Assembly (NCBI GenBank): GCA_043585095.1
Contig: CP121321.1
Span: 3,348,001-3,412,000 of the forward strand
Origin: JANQIO01 sp043585095
Lineage (GTDB): Bacteria; Pseudomonadota; Gammaproteobacteria; Pseudomonadales; Halieaceae
Direction of reading: 5' to 3'
Length of the DNA: 64,000 nucleotides
Position numbers and translations under genes: made by a program. Numbering within the stretch: position 1 is the first letter of the stretch; each line of letters starts with the position of its first letter. This document shows, one piece after another, positions 48,805-58,821 of this stretch. The notes beneath the pieces were generated by a model. The model saw only the letters and a program-made list of their open reading frames with translations, did not search any database and was not told where the DNA came from.

Positions 48805-51636
48805 CTAATTATTATACGGCAGGTCACCGAACATACGCTCCCAGCAACGGCTCACGACTGCGCGCTCTTGTTCAAAAGTTGCTGCAGGCACGGTATCAGG
48901 CTGCTCTTGCAGCGCCAGCTGATGCGAAGCGGAACGGAAGCTTATATAGGCATCAATGAGCGACTGGCTATGTTCTTCAGGAAACAAGCCTTGTGCCGCC
49001 AACGTTTGCAGTATGCGAATGTTATCGGTCCAGTCAGTCAGCACGGGCGTATCGTGCGACAGGCTTAACACCGCATATTGCACCATAAATTCAATATCGA
49101 CGATACCGCCGACACCTTGCTTCAAATGGAAGCTGCCCTCATCACTCAGTCTGGCCGGCAAAAGATGTTCGCGCATCCTGGCGCGCATATCCTGGACCTC
49201 CGCTGCCAGCTTTACTCGGTCTCGTGGCATTGCTAGCACGGACTGTCTGACCTCGGAACAACGTTCGGCAAGCTGTCTGTCGCCGGTAATCACTCGCGCC
49301 CGCACCAAAGCCTGGTGTTCCCACGTCCACGCAGCGCCCAGTTGATAGTCGGAAAAGCCTTTGAATCTCGCCACCAGCATGCCAGAGTTCCCTTCCGGCC
49401 GCAGGCGCATATCAACTTCATACAGGGGGCCCATTGCTGTGCGTGTATCCAGAATGTGGATAATGCGCTGCCCCAGGCGAGTGAAAAAGACCGAGGCATC
49501 CAGCGGTCGATCGCCAAGGGTTGCCCCGCGAATTTCATCATCGTAAACAAATACCAGATCAAGATCCGAGCCATGCCCCAGCTCGAAGCCGCCCAGCTTA
49601 CCGTAGGCCACAATAACAAAGCCGCAGTCATCCAATCCGGACTCCCCGACTGGCTCTCGGGTTTCAGCGCTACCACGACAGGGTGCGCCATGACGGCCTC
49701 GAAGGTCGTTCCAGGCCATCACCAGAGCCTGTTCCAGAATCACTTCGGCAAGGTAGGTGAGCTTGTCGCTCACCTGCATTAACGGCAAGCGTCCGGTCAC
49801 CTCACTGGCCGCAATACGAAGCTGTTGAGACGCCTTGAAATAGCGAAGCGCTTCCATTCTCGCTTCAAGATCACCCGGTGCAGCTCGGGACAACTGTTGT
49901 TGTAGCTCCGCCGCCAGCGCATCGCGGTCGGGCGCTGAATACAGTTCGGCGGTATCCAGAAGTTCATCTAAAAGCACCGGGTTGCGGGCGATTTCTGCCG
50001 AAATCCAGGGGCTCGCCGCACACAGCGCGACCAGCTCCTCCAGGGCGCAGGGGTTCTCCAAAAGCAGCGCAAGATAGGCGCTACGGCGCGCAACCGACTG
50101 CACCAGGGGCAACACTCTGCTTAGCGCCACGTCGCTGTGTTCACGCGAAGCCGTGACACTGAGCAGCAGGGGCATAAACTCGTCGACGCGGTCCCGGCCC
50201 GCTGCCTGCAACTGCTGCATCCGCGACGAATTTCGCAATGCCAGCAGCAACTCTGCTACTGCAGCTCCATCATCAAAGCCCAGGGCTCGCAGTGCATCGG
50301 CCTCAATCGCGTCAGGCCATATCGACGCCGCAGGTGCGCTGGGTGCCGGCTCATCGGGCGCGGCAATCAATTCTTCAAAATGCCTACGAACGTTGCTCCG
50401 ATGCTCCGCAAGGGTGCTCTCAAAGGTCTTCCAATCGCCAACATCCATCGCCGCCAGCAGCGCCCGACGAGCCGACTCGTCGGTAGGTAGCGCCTGAGTC
50501 TGCCTGTCCTCATAGCCCTGAATGGCGTGCTCAACGTCACGCAGATAGAGATACGCTGCCTGCAACTCTGACACCGTTGCCGCCGGTAGGCAGCCCTCGC
50601 GCTCCAGCGCATGCAGCACCGGCAGCAAAGCGACCTGCCGCAGTGCGCAGGACCGACCGCCGCGTATGAGCTGAAAGCACTGAACGATGAATTCGACCTC
50701 GCGAATGCCGCCCGGCCCCAGCTTCACATCCTGCTGCAGGCCTTTGCGTTCCACTTCTGCGCGGATCATTGCTTTCATGGATCGCAGCGATTCTATGACA
50801 CCGAAGTCGATGTAGCGCCGAAACACAAAGGGCACGAGGCTTTGCATTAACTGCTGCGCTCGTTTGGCGTCGCCGCTAATCGGCCGGGCCTTGATCAGCG
50901 CATAGCGCTCCCAATCACGACCCTGCTCTTCGTAATACGCTTCCATTGCGTCGAAATTAGCCACCAACGGGCCACTCTCGCCATAGGGTCGCAGCCGCAT
51001 GTCCACGCGAAACACGAAGCCGTCGACGGTAATTTGATCAAGTGCCGCTATCAGGCGTTGTCCCAGCCGAACAAAAAACTCCTGATTACTGAGCGGCCGC
51101 TCGCCGCCTGTGGTATTGCCGCTCTCCGGAAAGCAGAAAATCAGGTCGATATCAGATGATACGTTCAACTCGCGAGCCCCGAGTTTGCCCATCGCAACTA
51201 CGATGAGTTTTTGCGGCTCGCCGTCGGCGTTAACGGGCTCACCGTGTTTCTCCACCAGTCGCTCATGCCACCAGCCTAGCGCCTGCTGAACACAGGCTTC
51301 GGCAAGCCTCGATACATCCGCTGTGGTGTCCAGAGTGGATGCGAGGCGATTGAAGTCCCGCCACAGAATGCGCAACATTTCCCGCTGGCGGTAGCGCCTC
51401 AGCGCTTGCGCTAACTGATCCGCGTCTGCGCAATCCTTGAGGACCGCGCGCAGGGCCGTGTCGATTTCAGTTTCACTGTAGCATCTGTGAAGGTCACCGG
51501 ACGCTTTGAGCTCTTCCAGTATGGCGGGATTGCGTTCGCAGGTTATCTGGGCATAGCGGCTGGCGGCGAATAGCCGGGCCTGCTGTGACGCAACAAGCGC
51601 GTCGGAGGGTGTGCTGTCCGAGTCCTGCTCGCTCAC
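48805..51636 (-). CDS. glnE: Glutamine synthetase adenylyltransferase / adenylyl-removing enzyme
   Basis: About 943 aa with GTG start (E. coli GlnE 946). It has two homologous nucleotidyltransferase domains: the N-terminal deadenylase with GKLGARELNVSSDIDL and the C-terminal adenylylase with YGKLGGFELGHGSDLDLVF. Each is followed by a helical GlnD_UR_UTase-type domain (VKLGPGGIREVEF, FHLKQGVGGIVDIEF). It tunes glutamine synthetase activity to nitrogen status through PII. A start at 51729 would overlap the upstream ATPase gene by 77 bp; GTG 51636 leaves a 16-bp gap and the normal length. Confidence 0.95.
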   Translation of the reverse strand: MSEQDSDSTPSDALVASQQARLFAASRYAQITCERNPAILEELKASGDLHRCYSETEIDTALRAVLKDCADADQLAQALRRYRQREMLRILWRDFNRLASTLDTTADVSRLAEACVQQALGWWHERLVEKHGEPVNADGEPQKLIVVAMGKLGARELNVSSDIDLIFCFPESGNTTGGERPLSNQEFFVRLGQRLIAALDQITVDGFVFRVDMRLRPYGESGPLVANFDAMEAYYEEQGRDWERYALIKARPISGDAKRAQQLMQSLVPFVFRRYIDFGVIESLRSMKAMIRAEVERKGLQQDVKLGPGGIREVEFIVQCFQLIRGGRSCALRQVALLPVLHALEREGCLPAATVSELQAAYLYLRDVEHAIQGYEDRQTQALPTDESARRALLAAMDVGDWKTFESTLAEHRSNVRRHFEELIAAPDEPAPSAPAASIWPDAIEADALRALGFDDGAAVAELLLALRNSSRMQQLQAAGRDRVDEFMPLLLSVTASREHSDVALSRVLPLVQSVARRSAYLALLLENPCALEELVALCAASPWISAEIARNPVLLDELLDTAELYSAPDRDALAAELQQQLSRAAPGDLEARMEALRYFKASQQLRIAASEVTGRLPLMQVSDKLTYLAEVILEQALVMAWNDLRGRHGAPCRGSAETREPVGESGLDDCGFVIVAYGKLGGFELGHGSDLDLVFVYDDEIRGATLGDRPLDASVFFTRLGQRIIHILDTRTAMGPLYEVDMRLRPEGNSGMLVARFKGFSDYQLGAAWTWEHQALVRARVITGDRQLAERCSEVRQSVLAMPRDRVKLAAEVQDMRARMREHLLPARLSDEGSFHLKQGVGGIVDIEFMVQYAVLSLSHDTPVLTDWTDNIRILQTLAAQGLFPEEHSQSLIDAYISFRSASHQLALQEQPDTVPAATFEQERAVVSRCWERMFGDLPYNN

Positions 51637-51652
51637 GTCGCGCACCGCAGTA

Positions 51653-53431
51653 TCAGTGGGTGTGGGTGGGCGCCACCCGCATGACTTCTTCGATCGTGGT
51701 TTCGCCGTTGGCAACCCGGGTCGCGCCACTCAAGCGCAGCGTCCGCATACCCTCTTTCATTGCCGCGCGGCGAAGATCATCCACCTCGGTATGGGGTTGG
51801 ATAAGGCTCTGCACCCCTGGACTCAACACCAGCACCTCGTATATGCCCTGCCGACCCATGTAGCCTGTATCGCGGCATTCCGTGCAGCCTACCGGCCGAT
51901 ATACCTGAGCCGGTGGCTTCACCTTCCATGGCTGCGTCAATTGCGTCCAGGCGCCTTCGTCTACTGGTTCCTGTTGCTTGCAGTTTGGACAGAGTATGCG
52001 GACCAGGCGTTGCGCCATGACGCCTCTCACGGTGTTTTTAATGAGGTAGGCTGGCACGCCGAGCTCGAGCAAGCGCGACACCGCGCTGGGAGCGTCATTG
52101 GTGTGTAATGTGGAAATCACCAGGTGACCGGTGAGGGCTGCCTGCACGGCCATTTCAGCCGTCTCCAGATCACGTATCTCACCAACCATAATAATGTCGG
52201 GGTCCTGACGCATCAGCGCACGAACGCCGGTGGCAAAATCGAGCTCGATCTGATGATTGACCTGCATCTGATTGAAGGCGCCCTCAACCATCTCGATAGG
52301 ATCCTCAATGGTGCAGACGTTGACTTCGCTGGTCGCCAGTTTGCGCAGCGTCGAGTACAGCGTGGTGGTTTTACCTGAGCCGGTGGGGCCAGTGACCAAA
52401 ACAATGCCGTGGCCCATCGCATTCATGCCATTCCAGCGGCGCAGGTCTTCATTGGCAAGGCCCAGCTGCTCAAAGCTTTTTTGCAGGACTTCCGGGTCAA
52501 AAATCCGCATTACAAGCTTTTCACCAAACGCCGTTGGCAGGGTTGAGAGACGTAACTCCACTTCGTTTCCTTCAGGACTGCGAGTCTTTAAGCGGCCGTC
52601 CTGCGGACGCCGCTTCTCGGCAACGTCCATTCTTCCCAGTATTTTGAAGCGACTAGTGACTGCGGCGGCTACCTGCTGCGGTAGTTCGTATACCTGATAC
52701 AAGACACCATCAATGCGGAAGCGCACATTGCCGATATCGCGGCGAGGTTCGATGTGAATATCGCTGGCGCGTTGCTCAAAGGCGTACTGCAGCAACCAGT
52801 CAACAATGCGCACGATATGCTGGTCGTTGGCATCCGGCTCCATTTTGGAACCCAGCTCCAGCATTTGCTCAAGGTTGGTGACCTTCGCCGAGGCCGACCC
52901 GCGGTTAACGCCGCGGGCATCAGCCCCGGCGACGGATCGGGCCATATTGTAGAACTCGGCGGTGTGGCGGGTGATATCGCGAGGATCCGCCAACACTCTT
53001 TTGATCGGCTTGCGCAGGACATGCTCCAGATTGCTTTCCCATGCGCTTACCCAGGGGTCGGCACTGGCGATCAGGACTTCGGCATCATTGACTTCAACAG
53101 CGAGAATGCGATGGCGCTGGGCAAACCCCAACGACATAACCTCGGCAATAGCGCCGACGTTGATTTTCAGTGGATCGATTTGATAAACCGGCTGCTCACA
53201 TTTTCCGGACAGCCAGGTTAGCAACGCGTCCATATCGAGGCGCCGATCATTGCGCGCATCGATTAGGCCCTGCTCGGCCAAAAATACCAGTGGGTTCACA
53301 CTGCCTGCATTCAGATCACACAGGCGCAGACGCTCCTCTTCGCTGATGACCCCATCAGCGCAAAGATCTGTCACCAGAGAATTAAGATCGAGGTGACGTT
53401 CAATGCGCCGTTCCCCGAAGGTCGCTGCCAT
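51653..53431 (-). CDS. GspE/PilB-family type II secretion / type IV pilus-like ATPase (orphan)
   Basis: About 592 aa from ATG 53431 (a start at 53470 is possible). MshEN-like N-terminal part, then a RecA-like ATPase with Walker A GPTGSGKT (about 348-355), Asp box TIEDPIEM, Walker B DPDIIMVGEIRD, His box TLHTNDAPSAVSRL, and a tetracysteine zinc site CPNC/CTEC. It powers pseudopilus or pilus assembly at the inner membrane. No other secretion or pilus gene is nearby; it is co-oriented with and 16 bp ahead of glnE. GspE and PilB cannot be separated from sequence alone. Confidence 0.9.
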   Translation of the reverse strand: MAATFGERRIERHLDLNSLVTDLCADGVISEEERLRLCDLNAGSVNPLVFLAEQGLIDARNDRRLDMDALLTWLSGKCEQPVYQIDPLKINVGAIAEVMSLGFAQRHRILAVEVNDAEVLIASADPWVSAWESNLEHVLRKPIKRVLADPRDITRHTAEFYNMARSVAGADARGVNRGSASAKVTNLEQMLELGSKMEPDANDQHIVRIVDWLLQYAFEQRASDIHIEPRRDIGNVRFRIDGVLYQVYELPQQVAAAVTSRFKILGRMDVAEKRRPQDGRLKTRSPEGNEVELRLSTLPTAFGEKLVMRIFDPEVLQKSFEQLGLANEDLRRWNGMNAMGHGIVLVTGPTGSGKTTTLYSTLRKLATSEVNVCTIEDPIEMVEGAFNQMQVNHQIELDFATGVRALMRQDPDIIMVGEIRDLETAEMAVQAALTGHLVISTLHTNDAPSAVSRLLELGVPAYLIKNTVRGVMAQRLVRILCPNCKQQEPVDEGAWTQLTQPWKVKPPAQVYRPVGCTECRDTGYMGRQGIYEVLVLSPGVQSLIQPHTEVDDLRRAAMKEGMRTLRLSGATRVANGETTIEEVMRVAPTHTH

Positions 53432-53586
53432 GTTGCGAATCCCGCGAATGTTCCAGTGAAATGCTACCACACCCCACTAAAAACCCACTGCTGTAAACGG
53501 TGTAACTTTGCGGCGAACGCCTCTATACTCGCGCGCAGCTGTTGAGCAAACTTTCTCAGGAACCCCCTCAGGACTAAGCCCCCGGC

Positions 53587-54867
53587 ATGGATATCATCGC
53601 CTCTCATGGCACGCTGCTGCTTGCCCTCGCCTGTCTGTTCGGCTTCTTTATGGCCTGGGGCGTAGGTGCCAATGACGTTGCTAACGCGATGGGCACATCG
53701 GTCGGCTCCCGAGCGCTGACTATCAAGCAAGCGATTATTATCGCGATTATCTTCGAGTTTCTGGGTGCCTACCTCGCCGGCGGTGAGGTCACTGGAACCA
53801 TCCGCAAGGGTATTATCGACCCGTCGGTGTTAGCCGATACCCCGCACCTTTTAATCTACGGCATGATGAGCGCCCTATTGGCGGCCGGCACCTGGCTGCT
53901 GGTTGCCAGCGCCATGGGCTGGCCGGTGTCTACAACCCACAGCATTGTCGGTGCCATTGTCGGCTTTGCCGCGATTGGCATTTCGCCGGACGTAGTGAGC
54001 TGGAGCAAAGTCACATCGATTGTAGCGAGCTGGGTAGTGTCGCCCATTCTGGCGGGAAGCATTTCCTTTGCACTCTACGTCAGCGTTCGCAAGCTGATCC
54101 TGGACACTGACAACCCCGTTGAGCGGGCGCGCCGCTACATCCCGGTGTATATGTGGGCGGTCGGTTTTATGATCAGCATGGTTACACTGCTAAAGGGCCT
54201 GAAACACGTCGGTCTCGACCTGAATCTCGATCTGGGCTCTCGCTTTGCCAACGCAGCGCCCATCAGTGCGGTGATCGGTCTTTTGGTCGCGATACTGGGA
54301 GCCAAATTGTTACAGCGTGTGTCGGATCAACCGGACCCCTATCAGCGCTTTGACGGCGTTGAGCGGGTTTTTGCCATTCTTATGATTTTCACCGCCTGCG
54401 CGATGGCCTTTGCACATGGGTCCAATGACGTAGCAAATGCGGTAGGCCCGCTGGCAGCTATTGCGAGCACGGTTGCCTCAGGCGGCGCTATCGCCGGGAA
54501 GTCCGCTCTACCCTGGTGGATCTTGTTACTTGGGGGCGCCGGGATCGTCGCGGGACTGGCTACTTATGGCTACAAGGTTATTGGCACCATTGGGCGAAAG
54601 ATCACCGAACTCACCCCCAGCCGCGGCTTTGCGGCGGAGCTCGGAGCCGCTAGCACAGTGGTTTTGGCATCGGCTTCCGGCCTGCCCATTTCGACCACGC
54701 ACACACTGGTGGGCGCGGTCCTTGGCGTGGGTATGGCGCGGGGTATCGCCGCATTAAATCTTAAAATCACCGCAGTGATATTTGGATCCTGGCTGGTCAC
54801 GTTACCGGCGGGGGCCGGTCTAGCCATTGTATTCTTCTACTGCTTCCGCGCGCTGTTTGGCGGTTAA
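53587..54867 (+). CDS. Inorganic phosphate transporter (Pit family)
   Basis: 426 aa, about 10 membrane helices. Both copies of the PiT signature are present: GANDVANAMGTSVGS near residue 28 and HGSNDVANAVGP near residue 280, each followed by a PxSTTH motif. It imports phosphate with H+ or Na+. It is divergent from the GspE-like gene. The small DUF47 protein gene often paired with Pit transporters is absent here. Confidence 0.95.
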   Translation: MDIIASHGTLLLALACLFGFFMAWGVGANDVANAMGTSVGSRALTIKQAIIIAIIFEFLGAYLAGGEVTGTIRKGIIDPSVLADTPHLLIYGMMSALLAAGTWLLVASAMGWPVSTTHSIVGAIVGFAAIGISPDVVSWSKVTSIVASWVVSPILAGSISFALYVSVRKLILDTDNPVERARRYIPVYMWAVGFMISMVTLLKGLKHVGLDLNLDLGSRFANAAPISAVIGLLVAILGAKLLQRVSDQPDPYQRFDGVERVFAILMIFTACAMAFAHGSNDVANAVGPLAAIASTVASGGAIAGKSALPWWILLLGGAGIVAGLATYGYKVIGTIGRKITELTPSRGFAAELGAASTVVLASASGLPISTTHTLVGAVLGVGMARGIAALNLKITAVIFGSWLVTLPAGAGLAIVFFYCFRALFGG

Positions 54868-54882
54868 TTCCTCGCAACCCGC

Positions 54883-54888
54883 TATACT
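54883..54888 (+). promoter_or_regulatory. -10 element just ahead of argE (possible leaderless transcript)
   Basis: TATACT ends six bases before ATG 54895, so transcription would start at or next to the start codon. No Shine-Dalgarno sequence is present between them. The -35 region falls near the end of the phosphate transporter gene and is weak. Seen by eye only. Confidence 0.35.
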
Positions 54889-54894
54889 GCGGTC

Positions 54895-56046
54895 ATGAAT
54901 GCTTCTCTTCCCGGACCCATAGAACTGCTCACGCAGCTTGTTGGCTTACCCTCGGTAAGCTCCACCTCCGCTGAATGGGATATGGGCAACCGCGCCGTCA
55001 TTGATCTGCTAGCCGGATATCTCGAGACGCTGGGCTTTGCAATTGAAATACAAACCTTAAACGCCAGCGGCTCCAAGGCTAATCTGATAGCAACACTAGG
55101 CAGTGGCCCAGGGGGCCTGGTGCTCGCTGGACATACCGACACTGTGCCCTATGACGATGCGCTTTGGTCATCTGACCCGCTCAAGCTGACCGAGCGTGAC
55201 AACGTGCTCATGGGCATTGGCAGCACGGATATGAAAGGATTCTTTCCGCTGGCGATTGAAGCTGCCAAAGCGTTTCTCGACAGTCCTTTTAAGCAGCCTC
55301 TCATACTGCTTGCAACGGCAGATGAAGAAAGCTCTATGGCCGGCGCGCAGGCGCTTGCCGCAGCGGGGAAGCCACGGGGTCGAGCGGCGATTATTGGCGA
55401 ACCCACGGGGCTTAAGCCGGTGCGACTGCACAAGGGCATCATGATGGAGGCGGTCAAGATTCATGGCCAATCCGGACACTCGTCAGATCCCTCCTTGGGA
55501 CGGAATGCCCTGGAAGGTCTGCACGCTGTACTAGGTGATCTCATGGACTACCGCGAGGCGCTGGCACAGCGTTTTCAACACCCTGCTTTTGACGTGCCTT
55601 ATCCCACTATCAACCCGGGCTGTGTCCACGGCGGCGACAACCCCAACCGTATTTGCGGGCACGTGGAAATGCACTTTGATGTTCGGCTCACCCCTGGCGC
55701 CAACAACGCGGACGTGCGCGCAGACCTGAAGACCAGGCTGCAACGCATTGGCGAACAGCGTGAGCTGGACATCACCCTCGAACCGCTTATACATGGTGGC
55801 GATGCATTCGAAGAGCCGGCCGATAGTGAACTGGTCAAACTGGCCGAGAAGCTAACCGGCCACACCGCAGAGGCCGCCGCTTTCGCCACCGAAGCGCCCT
55901 ATCTTCAAAAACTCGGCATGCAGACCATCGTGCTGGGGCCGGGGTCGATAAAGCGTGCGCACCAGCCCGATGAATACATCGAACTGGATCAATTCCAGCC
56001 CTGCATTGATCTACTGCAGCGCTGCATTCGCCACTACTGCTTGTAA
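54895..56046 (+). CDS. argE: Acetylornithine deacetylase
   Basis: 383 aa M20 metallopeptidase-family enzyme. Metal and catalytic residues: His80 and Asp82 in GHTDTVP, Asp112 in GSTDMKGF, Glu144/145 in ADEESSMAG. The dimerisation domain contains GQSGHSSDPSLGRNA. It releases ornithine from N-acetylornithine. Adjacency to argA (68 bp downstream) supports ArgE over related DapE or carboxypeptidases. ATG 54895 lacks a ribosome site but has a -10 box just before it. Confidence 0.94.
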   Translation: MNASLPGPIELLTQLVGLPSVSSTSAEWDMGNRAVIDLLAGYLETLGFAIEIQTLNASGSKANLIATLGSGPGGLVLAGHTDTVPYDDALWSSDPLKLTERDNVLMGIGSTDMKGFFPLAIEAAKAFLDSPFKQPLILLATADEESSMAGAQALAAAGKPRGRAAIIGEPTGLKPVRLHKGIMMEAVKIHGQSGHSSDPSLGRNALEGLHAVLGDLMDYREALAQRFQHPAFDVPYPTINPGCVHGGDNPNRICGHVEMHFDVRLTPGANNADVRADLKTRLQRIGEQRELDITLEPLIHGGDAFEEPADSELVKLAEKLTGHTAEAAAFATEAPYLQKLGMQTIVLGPGSIKRAHQPDEYIELDQFQPCIDLLQRCIRHYCL

Positions 56047-56113
56047 TTAGTCCCTGTAGGCAGCGTGGCCTCTATAGGCTAGGCTTTCCGCTTTGCTTTT
56101 AACTGCACCCGCT

Positions 56114-57424
56114 ATGGACGACAACCGCACTCAACCTATTCGCTGGTTCCGCAATAGTGCGCCTTACATCAACGCGCATCGCGGTCGAACCTTCGTCATC
56201 GTGTTTGATGGCGAAGCGGCGCTGCACCCGAATTTTGCCAACATCATCCACGATATTGCTCTGCTACACAGTCTGGGTGTGCGTCTAGTGCTACTGCATG
56301 GCGCCCGCCCGCAGATTGCACAACGCTTAACCTCAGCCGGCATCGAGTCGTCCTATCACGCCGGCGTGCGCATCACCGATTCAGCCGCACTGGAGTTGGT
56401 AAAGGATGCCAGCGGCAATCTTCGCGCTGACATAGAGGCTCTGCTGTCGATGGGGCTGCCCAACTCGCCGATGCAGGGCGCATCAATTCAGGTCTGCGGT
56501 GGCAACGTGTTAACCGCCAAGCCTATGGGCGTTGTCGATGGCATTGATTTTCAACGCACCGGCCGCGTGCGGCGGGTAGACGCTGCGGCGATCAATCGGC
56601 ATCTCGACAGCGGCTTTATTATGCTGCTTTCTCCGCTGGGATATTCGCCCACCGGTGAGGTGTTTAACCTGGCGCTGGAAGACGTCGCTGTGCATACCGC
56701 TGCAGCGCTTGGAGCCGACAAGCTATTGATGTTCAGCAAGGCGCAGGGCGTGTTCCGCGATGGCGAGTTGCTGAGACAGTGCCGCCTTTCAGAGACACGG
56801 GAGCTGCTGCGTAGCGGCCTTGATGAAGAGCAGGCGCGCTGGCTGGAAACCGCTCGCCAAGCCTGTAACGCCGGCGTGCCGCGAAGCCAGATTATCTCCT
56901 ACGCAGAGGACTGTGCTCTGCTACAGGAACTGTTTACGCACGATGGCAGCGGCACGCTGGTAGCGCCGGACGACTACGAGCTGTGTCGTACCGCAACCAT
57001 AGATGATGTGGGCGGCATTCTGGAGTTGATTGAGCCGCTGGAGCGCGAGGGCGTTTTGGTAAAGCGCTCCCGCGAACTGCTTGAAACCGAGATTGATCGT
57101 TTTAGGTTGCTGGTTCGAGACGGTCGCATCATTGCCTGCGCTGCGCTTTACGCCTATCCCGAACAGAGTAGCGGGGAGCTGGCTTGTATCGTCACTCATC
57201 CTGATTACCGCGGCGGTGAACGTGGCGCCAGACTGCTGGCAGAGCTGGAGCAGCAGGCCCGCGCTGAGGGCTTGCGACAGCTGTTTGTGCTGACCACACA
57301 AACGGCACACTGGTTTATCGAGCAAGGTTTCCAGGAAGCGTCTTTGGACAGCCTGCCGCCGGAACGAAAATCGCTGTATAACCTACAGCGCAACTCGAAA
57401 GTGTTTGCGAAGGCACTGGCGTAG
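56114..57424 (+). CDS. argA: Amino-acid N-acetyltransferase (N-acetylglutamate synthase)
   Basis: 436 aa (E. coli ArgA 443). It begins with RWFRNSAPYINAHRGRTFV, characteristic of ArgA, then an amino-acid-kinase-like domain (VLLHGARPQI, about 15-280) that normally binds arginine for feedback inhibition. A GNAT domain follows (about 290-436; GELACIVTHPDYRGGERGARLL). First step of arginine synthesis. ATG 56114 is preferred over TTG 56093, which adds seven residues. Pairing with argE suggests a linear, not ArgJ-cyclic, pathway. Confidence 0.96.
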   Translation: MDDNRTQPIRWFRNSAPYINAHRGRTFVIVFDGEAALHPNFANIIHDIALLHSLGVRLVLLHGARPQIAQRLTSAGIESSYHAGVRITDSAALELVKDASGNLRADIEALLSMGLPNSPMQGASIQVCGGNVLTAKPMGVVDGIDFQRTGRVRRVDAAAINRHLDSGFIMLLSPLGYSPTGEVFNLALEDVAVHTAAALGADKLLMFSKAQGVFRDGELLRQCRLSETRELLRSGLDEEQARWLETARQACNAGVPRSQIISYAEDCALLQELFTHDGSGTLVAPDDYELCRTATIDDVGGILELIEPLEREGVLVKRSRELLETEIDRFRLLVRDGRIIACAALYAYPEQSSGELACIVTHPDYRGGERGARLLAELEQQARAEGLRQLFVLTTQTAHWFIEQGFQEASLDSLPPERKSLYNLQRNSKVFAKALA

Positions 57425-57481
57425 CAGGTCAATCATAGTCTGCTATGCTTTTGCCAGCGGCGGAGCCAGGGAGAGCAAGTC

Positions 57482-57970
57482 ATGGATGCCATCGAGAACA
57501 CAGTGGAAACCCACCCGGATGCACCTCAGGAAGCGTCCGTGCATTATGTCGGATTCTGGAAACGCGTCCTCGCATCATTGGTGGACACGCTGCTGCTCCT
57601 TCTCGTCACAGTCCCGCTTATATTCGTACTGTACGGGGACGAGATGCTGGAAACCGGCCAGCTTGAAGGCAATGCCAACATCCTCTTCAACTACGTCATA
57701 CCGATAGCGATCGTGCTGGGCTTCTGGGTACTCAAATCGGCCACCCCGGGCAAACTTATGATCAAGTCCGAAATTGTCGACGCCGATACGCTGGGTAAGC
57801 CCGCTATGTGGCAGTGGATCGTGCGCTACCTGAGCTATTACATCTCCGCTCTGCTGCTGGGCCTGGGGTTTCTCTGGGTTGCCTGGGATCCGCGCAAGCA
57901 GGGTTTTCATGACAAGATTGCTCGTACGCTTGTGATTTATCGGCGCGATCCTGTTCAGCAGGAATTCTAA
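57482..57970 (+). CDS. RDD-family membrane protein
   Basis: 162 aa. A hydrophilic N-terminal 23 residues is followed by the RDD signature FWKRVLASLVDTLLLLL, a second helix, ATPGKLMIKSEIVDA, and a third and fourth helix ending DKIARTLVIYRRDP. RDD proteins are small inner-membrane proteins of uncertain role; some affect ion or compatible-solute transport. AGGGAG before ATG is a good ribosome site. It is convergent with the next gene, five bases away. Confidence 0.9.
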   Translation: MDAIENTVETHPDAPQEASVHYVGFWKRVLASLVDTLLLLLVTVPLIFVLYGDEMLETGQLEGNANILFNYVIPIAIVLGFWVLKSATPGKLMIKSEIVDADTLGKPAMWQWIVRYLSYYISALLLGLGFLWVAWDPRKQGFHDKIARTLVIYRRDPVQQEF

Positions 57971-57975
57971 ACCGC

Positions 57976-58821
57976 CTACTGTGCGATAAGCTTTGTAAAG
58001 TCGCGGCGGTAGCCGTCTATCTCTCCACGTAGGCGTTTATCCTGCGACGGGCTCCGTAGATTGAGTACATCAGCAATGGCCTGATTCACGATCACCGCGT
58101 TGTGCCGATAGGCCTCACGGTACGCCTCTGTTCGTCCACGCTCGCGCGCATCCAGGACCTGCTGCAGCTCAGCTTCCCAGCCTGGTTCCCGCTCCAGAAT
58201 GCCTGCCAGGGATTCGAGCCAACGCGCCCGCTCCTCGAGCCAGGCAGAATCAAAACGCCGCAGCCGCACAACCGCCTGCTCTATCGCTTGTTGCTGTTCG
58301 ACACTCAGCTTGCCCATTAGGTCTGAAAGGGTATCGGAAAGGCTTTCGACTGCATCCTCTCGATACTCCTGATCATCGCGCTGCAAATATTCCTCTTCGA
58401 GCTCACGCTGGCCGTCCTGGAGATTGTCCAGAAATCCTTGCATTTGGCTGTCGCTCAGCACCCCGCCGATCTCAAAGGCAACAGGCAACATGCGCTCTTC
58501 CAGTCGGTCGTAAGCGGCTTCTGCTGCTTCGGCCCACCCGGCAACCTGATCGCCCGAAAGCGTCCCATCAAGGTCGGCGTCAATGCCGTCGAGCAACGCG
58601 ACATACTGGACCAGCTCCTCGCTCCGGTGCCATTGCAGCAGAGGCCGCAGGCGCTGTTTAAGAGTTTTATTTTGCTGTCGGTTGAGATCAACGTAGTCGT
58701 TGAGGTACCAGGGGATGAGCCAATCCAACTGGTTGTAAACGAAGGTGTTGCTGCAGCCGCCGACGGTGAGAAAAATCACCAGCAGCAGAGCCGTAAAGCC
58801 ACGATAGTGGGGCCGATGCAT
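57976..58821 (-). CDS. DUF6279-like lipoprotein
   Basis: About 281 aa. Lipoprotein signal ALLLVIFLTVGGC with the lipidated Cys at residue 23 when ATG 58821 is used. That start has AGG 7 bp upstream; a frame up to 58920 adds an unlikely hydrophilic stretch. The mature part is almost entirely charged helices with YNQLDWLIPWYLNDYVDL near the N-terminus, as in the DUF6279 family. Function unknown; probably a periplasm-facing outer-membrane lipoprotein. Confidence 0.83.
   Translation of the reverse strand: MHRPHYRGFTALLLVIFLTVGGCSNTFVYNQLDWLIPWYLNDYVDLNRQQNKTLKQRLRPLLQWHRSEELVQYVALLDGIDADLDGTLSGDQVAGWAEAAEAAYDRLEERMLPVAFEIGGVLSDSQMQGFLDNLQDGQRELEEEYLQRDDQEYREDAVESLSDTLSDLMGKLSVEQQQAIEQAVVRLRRFDSAWLEERARWLESLAGILEREPGWEAELQQVLDARERGRTEAYREAYRHNAVIVNQAIADVLNLRSPSQDKRLRGEIDGYRRDFTKLIAQ

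Noticed and set aside
51637..51729. glnE start at 51729
   Set aside because: It would overlap the ATPase gene by 77 bp and adds 31 low-complexity residues; GTG 51636 gives the usual GlnE length.
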